From the NCBI RefSeq assembly GCF_963976135.1, contig NZ_CAXBKN010000116.1, positions 1 through 7,345 of the forward strand: a stretch of DNA of 7,345 nt. The letters are read 5' to 3'. Every line of letters begins with the position of its first letter. Within the stretch, counting starts at the first letter, position 1. Position numbers and translations under genes: made by a program. Source of the stretch: Maricaulis sp963976135 (GTDB taxonomy: Bacteria; Pseudomonadota; Alphaproteobacteria; Caulobacterales; Maricaulaceae). This document shows, one piece after another, positions 6,440 through 7,345 of the stretch. Below the pieces are notes generated by a model. That model saw nothing but the letters and a program-made list of their open reading frames with translations. It ran no database searches and was not told where the DNA came from.

Positions 6440-6456
6440 CTTGACACGGTGTAAAG
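6440..6456. promoter_or_regulatory. Operator 1 for the divergent TetR regulator
   Basis: CTTGACAC-G-GTGTAAAG is an imperfect 17-bp palindrome with one mismatched pair. Read on the minus strand it matches operator 2 at 16 of 17 positions. Relative to the candidate NmrA-operon promoter it lies just downstream of the expected transcription start, a usual place for a blocking repressor site. Confidence 0.7.
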
Positions 6457-6462
6457 TTTACA
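6450..6462. promoter_or_regulatory. Third palindrome overlapping operator 1
   Basis: TGTAAA-G-TTTACA is a perfect 13-bp palindrome sharing its left half with operator 1. Its right half, TTTACATC, resembles the operator half-site TTTACACC. Operator 1 therefore has an extra adjoining half-site, which could allow a second repressor dimer or alternative registers. It may also be incidental to the TTTACA -35 candidate for tetR. Confidence 0.4.
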
Positions 6463-6484
6463 TCGCCGCTATATGCGCTAACTT
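6457..6484 (+). promoter_or_regulatory. Weak candidate promoter for the TetR gene
   Basis: TTTACA (6457-6462) and TAACTT (6479-6484) are 16 bases apart. The -10 keeps the most important positions (T1, A2, T6) but otherwise matches poorly. If real, its -35 lies in the third palindrome and its -10 touches operator 2, giving autorepression. Confidence 0.3.
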
Positions 6485-6497
6485 GACACCGTGTCAA
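6468..6497 (-). promoter_or_regulatory. Candidate promoter of the NmrA-DUF1772 operon
   Basis: On the minus strand a perfect TTGACA -35 (6492-6497) is followed after 18 bases by TATAGC (6468-6473). The -35 lies inside operator 2, so repressor binding would exclude RNA polymerase. The predicted start near 6461 places operator 1 in the early transcribed region. Confidence 0.5.
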
Positions 6498-6498
6498 G
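6482..6498. promoter_or_regulatory. Operator 2 for the divergent TetR regulator
   Basis: CTTGACAC-C-GTGTCAAG is a perfect 17-bp palindrome around a central C, lying 21 bases before the tetR start. Its centre (6490) is 42 bp from that of operator 1 (6448), about four turns of B-DNA, so dimers on both sites would face the same side. The length and position are typical of TetR-family operators. Confidence 0.78.
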
Positions 6499-6519
6499 CC
6501 AGAAACGACGGACCGAAAA

Positions 6520-7116
6520 ATGAGCAAGACCGGTGACGAGACCCGCGCCCGCATCCTCAAGGCCTGCAGTGACTTGCTGCAGCAGGGTCCCGACGCGCAG
6601 GCGCGGATGAGCGATATCGCCCGCGCGGCCGGGGTCAGCCGCCAGGCGGTCTATCTCCATTTCCCCAATCGTGCCGGACTGCTGATCGCCGCTACCCGCT
6701 TCATCGACGAGGCCTCCGGCGTTGACGGCCGCCTCGCCGCCAGCCGCGCCGCCACCAGCGGCACCGCCCGGCTCGACGCCTATATCCAGGCCTGGGGCGA
6801 TTACATCCCGGTGATCCATGGCGTCGGCCGCGCCCTGATGGCGATGGCCGAGAGCGACGAGGCCGCCCGCGCCGCCTGGGACGACCGCATGGCCGCCATG
6901 CGCCAGGGCTGCGCCGCCGCCATCCAGGCCCTGGCCCGCGACAGGGCGCTACAGCCCGGCCTCACGGAAACCCGCGCCACAGACCTGCTCTGGACCCTGC
7001 TCTCGGTGCGCAACTGGGAGCATCTCGTCAGCGATTGCGGCTGGAGCCAGGCTGATTATGTCGCCGGGATGCAGCGCGTCGCGCGCGCAGCGCTGGTGGC
7101 GGGCCATCCCGGCTAA
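6520..7116 (+). CDS. TetR/AcrR-family transcriptional repressor
   Basis: The 198-residue product has the standard TetR layout. The N-terminal DNA-binding domain starts at ETRARILKACSDLL (7-20) and has its helix-turn-helix at about 29-48 (RMSDIARAAGVSRQAVYLHF), ending in the usual YLHFPNRAGLL. The all-helical remainder, about 60-195, would form the dimer interface and ligand pocket; its ligand cannot be inferred. The two Trp residues in LLWTLLSVRNWEHL (156-169) are typical of the C-terminal helices of this family. It is divergent from the NmrA-DUF1772 operon across 104 bases carrying paired palindromes, so it most likely represses both directions and is released by a small molecule that the operon handles. 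The start follows only a weak purine-rich site (GGACCGAAAA), consistent with low expression. A probable terminator begins two bases after the TAA. Confidence 0.93.
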   Translation: MSKTGDETRARILKACSDLLQQGPDAQARMSDIARAAGVSRQAVYLHFPNRAGLLIAATRFIDEASGVDGRLAASRAATSGTARLDAYIQAWGDYIPVIHGVGRALMAMAESDEAARAAWDDRMAAMRQGCAAAIQALARDRALQPGLTETRATDLLWTLLSVRNWEHLVSDCGWSQADYVAGMQRVARAALVAGHPG

Positions 7117-7117
7117 A

Positions 7118-7146
7118 GCCCGACCCCTTGTCCGGGCCTATTTTTT
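7118..7146 (+). terminator. Probable rho-independent terminator of the TetR gene
   Basis: GCCCG (7118-7122) pairs with CGGGC (7133-7137), and two further pairs are possible across a bulge. CTA and then a run of six T (7141-7146) follow. The stem is short but GC-rich, and its place two bases after the tetR stop fits intrinsic termination. Confidence 0.6.
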
Positions 7147-7232
7147 CCCGCGGGCGCGATTGAAGTGATAGCGTCCGCGCCGACACTGGATTTCACACAA
7201 GGGGGGGCGCCGTTCCGGTCGCCGATATTGCC

Positions 7233-7345
7233 ATGACTCATCTGCTCAAGACATCACTGCTCGGCCTCGGCGCCGCACTCGTCCTGGCCGGCTGCAACGC
7301 GCCCGAGGCCAGCGCTCCGGCCGCACCGGCCGCCGCACCAGCCGA
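7233..7345 (+). CDS. N-terminus of a lipoprotein (partial, runs off the window)
   Basis: The ATG at 7233 opens a frame that stays open to the window edge (37 complete codons). It begins MTHLLKTSLLGLGAALVLAG followed by Cys21. This is a clear type II signal peptide: one Lys in the n-region, a hydrophobic core, and the lipobox LAGC. The protein should be exported by Sec, lipidated on Cys21 and anchored to a membrane. Asn at +2 is not the Asp used in E. coli for inner-membrane retention, so an outer-membrane location is possible. After the Cys comes a Pro/Ala-rich linker (APEASAPAAPAAAPA), common between lipid anchor and folded domain. The domain itself lies outside the window, so no function is assigned. 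No convincing Shine-Dalgarno directly precedes the ATG; a run of seven G (7201-7207) lies too far upstream. Confidence 0.75.
   Translation, partial: MTHLLKTSLLGLGAALVLAGCNAPEASAPAAPAAAPA

Noticed and set aside
5576..6454. A 292-codon plus-strand open frame opposite the NmrA-like gene.
   Set aside because: Its Gly/Arg/His-rich translation is typical of antisense frames, it would run through the NmrA promoter side of the regulatory gap, and the minus-strand frame has clear Rossmann motifs and a good ribosome site.
1..7345. CRISPR array, tRNA/rRNA genes, insertion sequences or attachment sites.
   Set aside because: No regularly spaced repeats, cloverleaf candidates, transposase-like frames or flanking duplications were found on reading both strands.

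Overview
The window is GC-rich chromosomal DNA with alphaproteobacterial character. The HslV carries the long N-terminal propeptide and 'RGTTILAVRKG' start typical of that class, and intergenic TTAACC-type half-sites and a GANTC site are present. A Caulobacterales/Maricaulales-type marine bacterium is a reasonable guess, but this is inference: there is no rRNA or other taxonomic marker here. No tRNA, rRNA, CRISPR array, insertion sequence or prophage gene was seen.

Layout. Positions 4-903 (minus) encode an ATP-grasp ligase-like protein. It is divergent from a PfkB-family sugar/nucleoside kinase, probably an adenosine kinase, at 1082-2089 (plus). A structured 168-base leader then precedes a 697-residue membrane-anchored HAMP-GGDEF-EAL cyclic-di-GMP enzyme (2258-4351, plus). 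A strong hairpin and a candidate heat-shock (RpoH) promoter lead into hslV (4449-5012, plus), the peptidase of the HslUV protease. hslU is not the next gene.

The right part holds a compact regulatory module. An NmrA-like NAD(P)-binding protein (5537-6415, minus) and a small four-helix DUF1772/anthrone-oxygenase-like membrane protein (5020-5508, minus) form a two-gene operon. It is divergent from a TetR-family repressor (6520-7116, plus). The 104-base gap holds two nearly identical 17-bp palindromes whose centres are 42 bp apart, about four helical turns, plus a third overlapping palindrome. The sites overlap the candidate promoters in both directions, so the TetR protein very likely represses both its own gene and the operon, with release by an unknown ligand. 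After a probable terminator, the window ends in the first 37 codons of a lipoprotein gene (7233 onward).

Most of the window is ordinary housekeeping and signalling sequence. The parts most worth a second look are the two-operator TetR module, a roughly 10-residue insertion between the I-site and the GGDEF loop of the cyclic-di-GMP enzyme, its structured leader with a possible anti-Shine-Dalgarno segment, and the apparent RpoH promoter at hslV.
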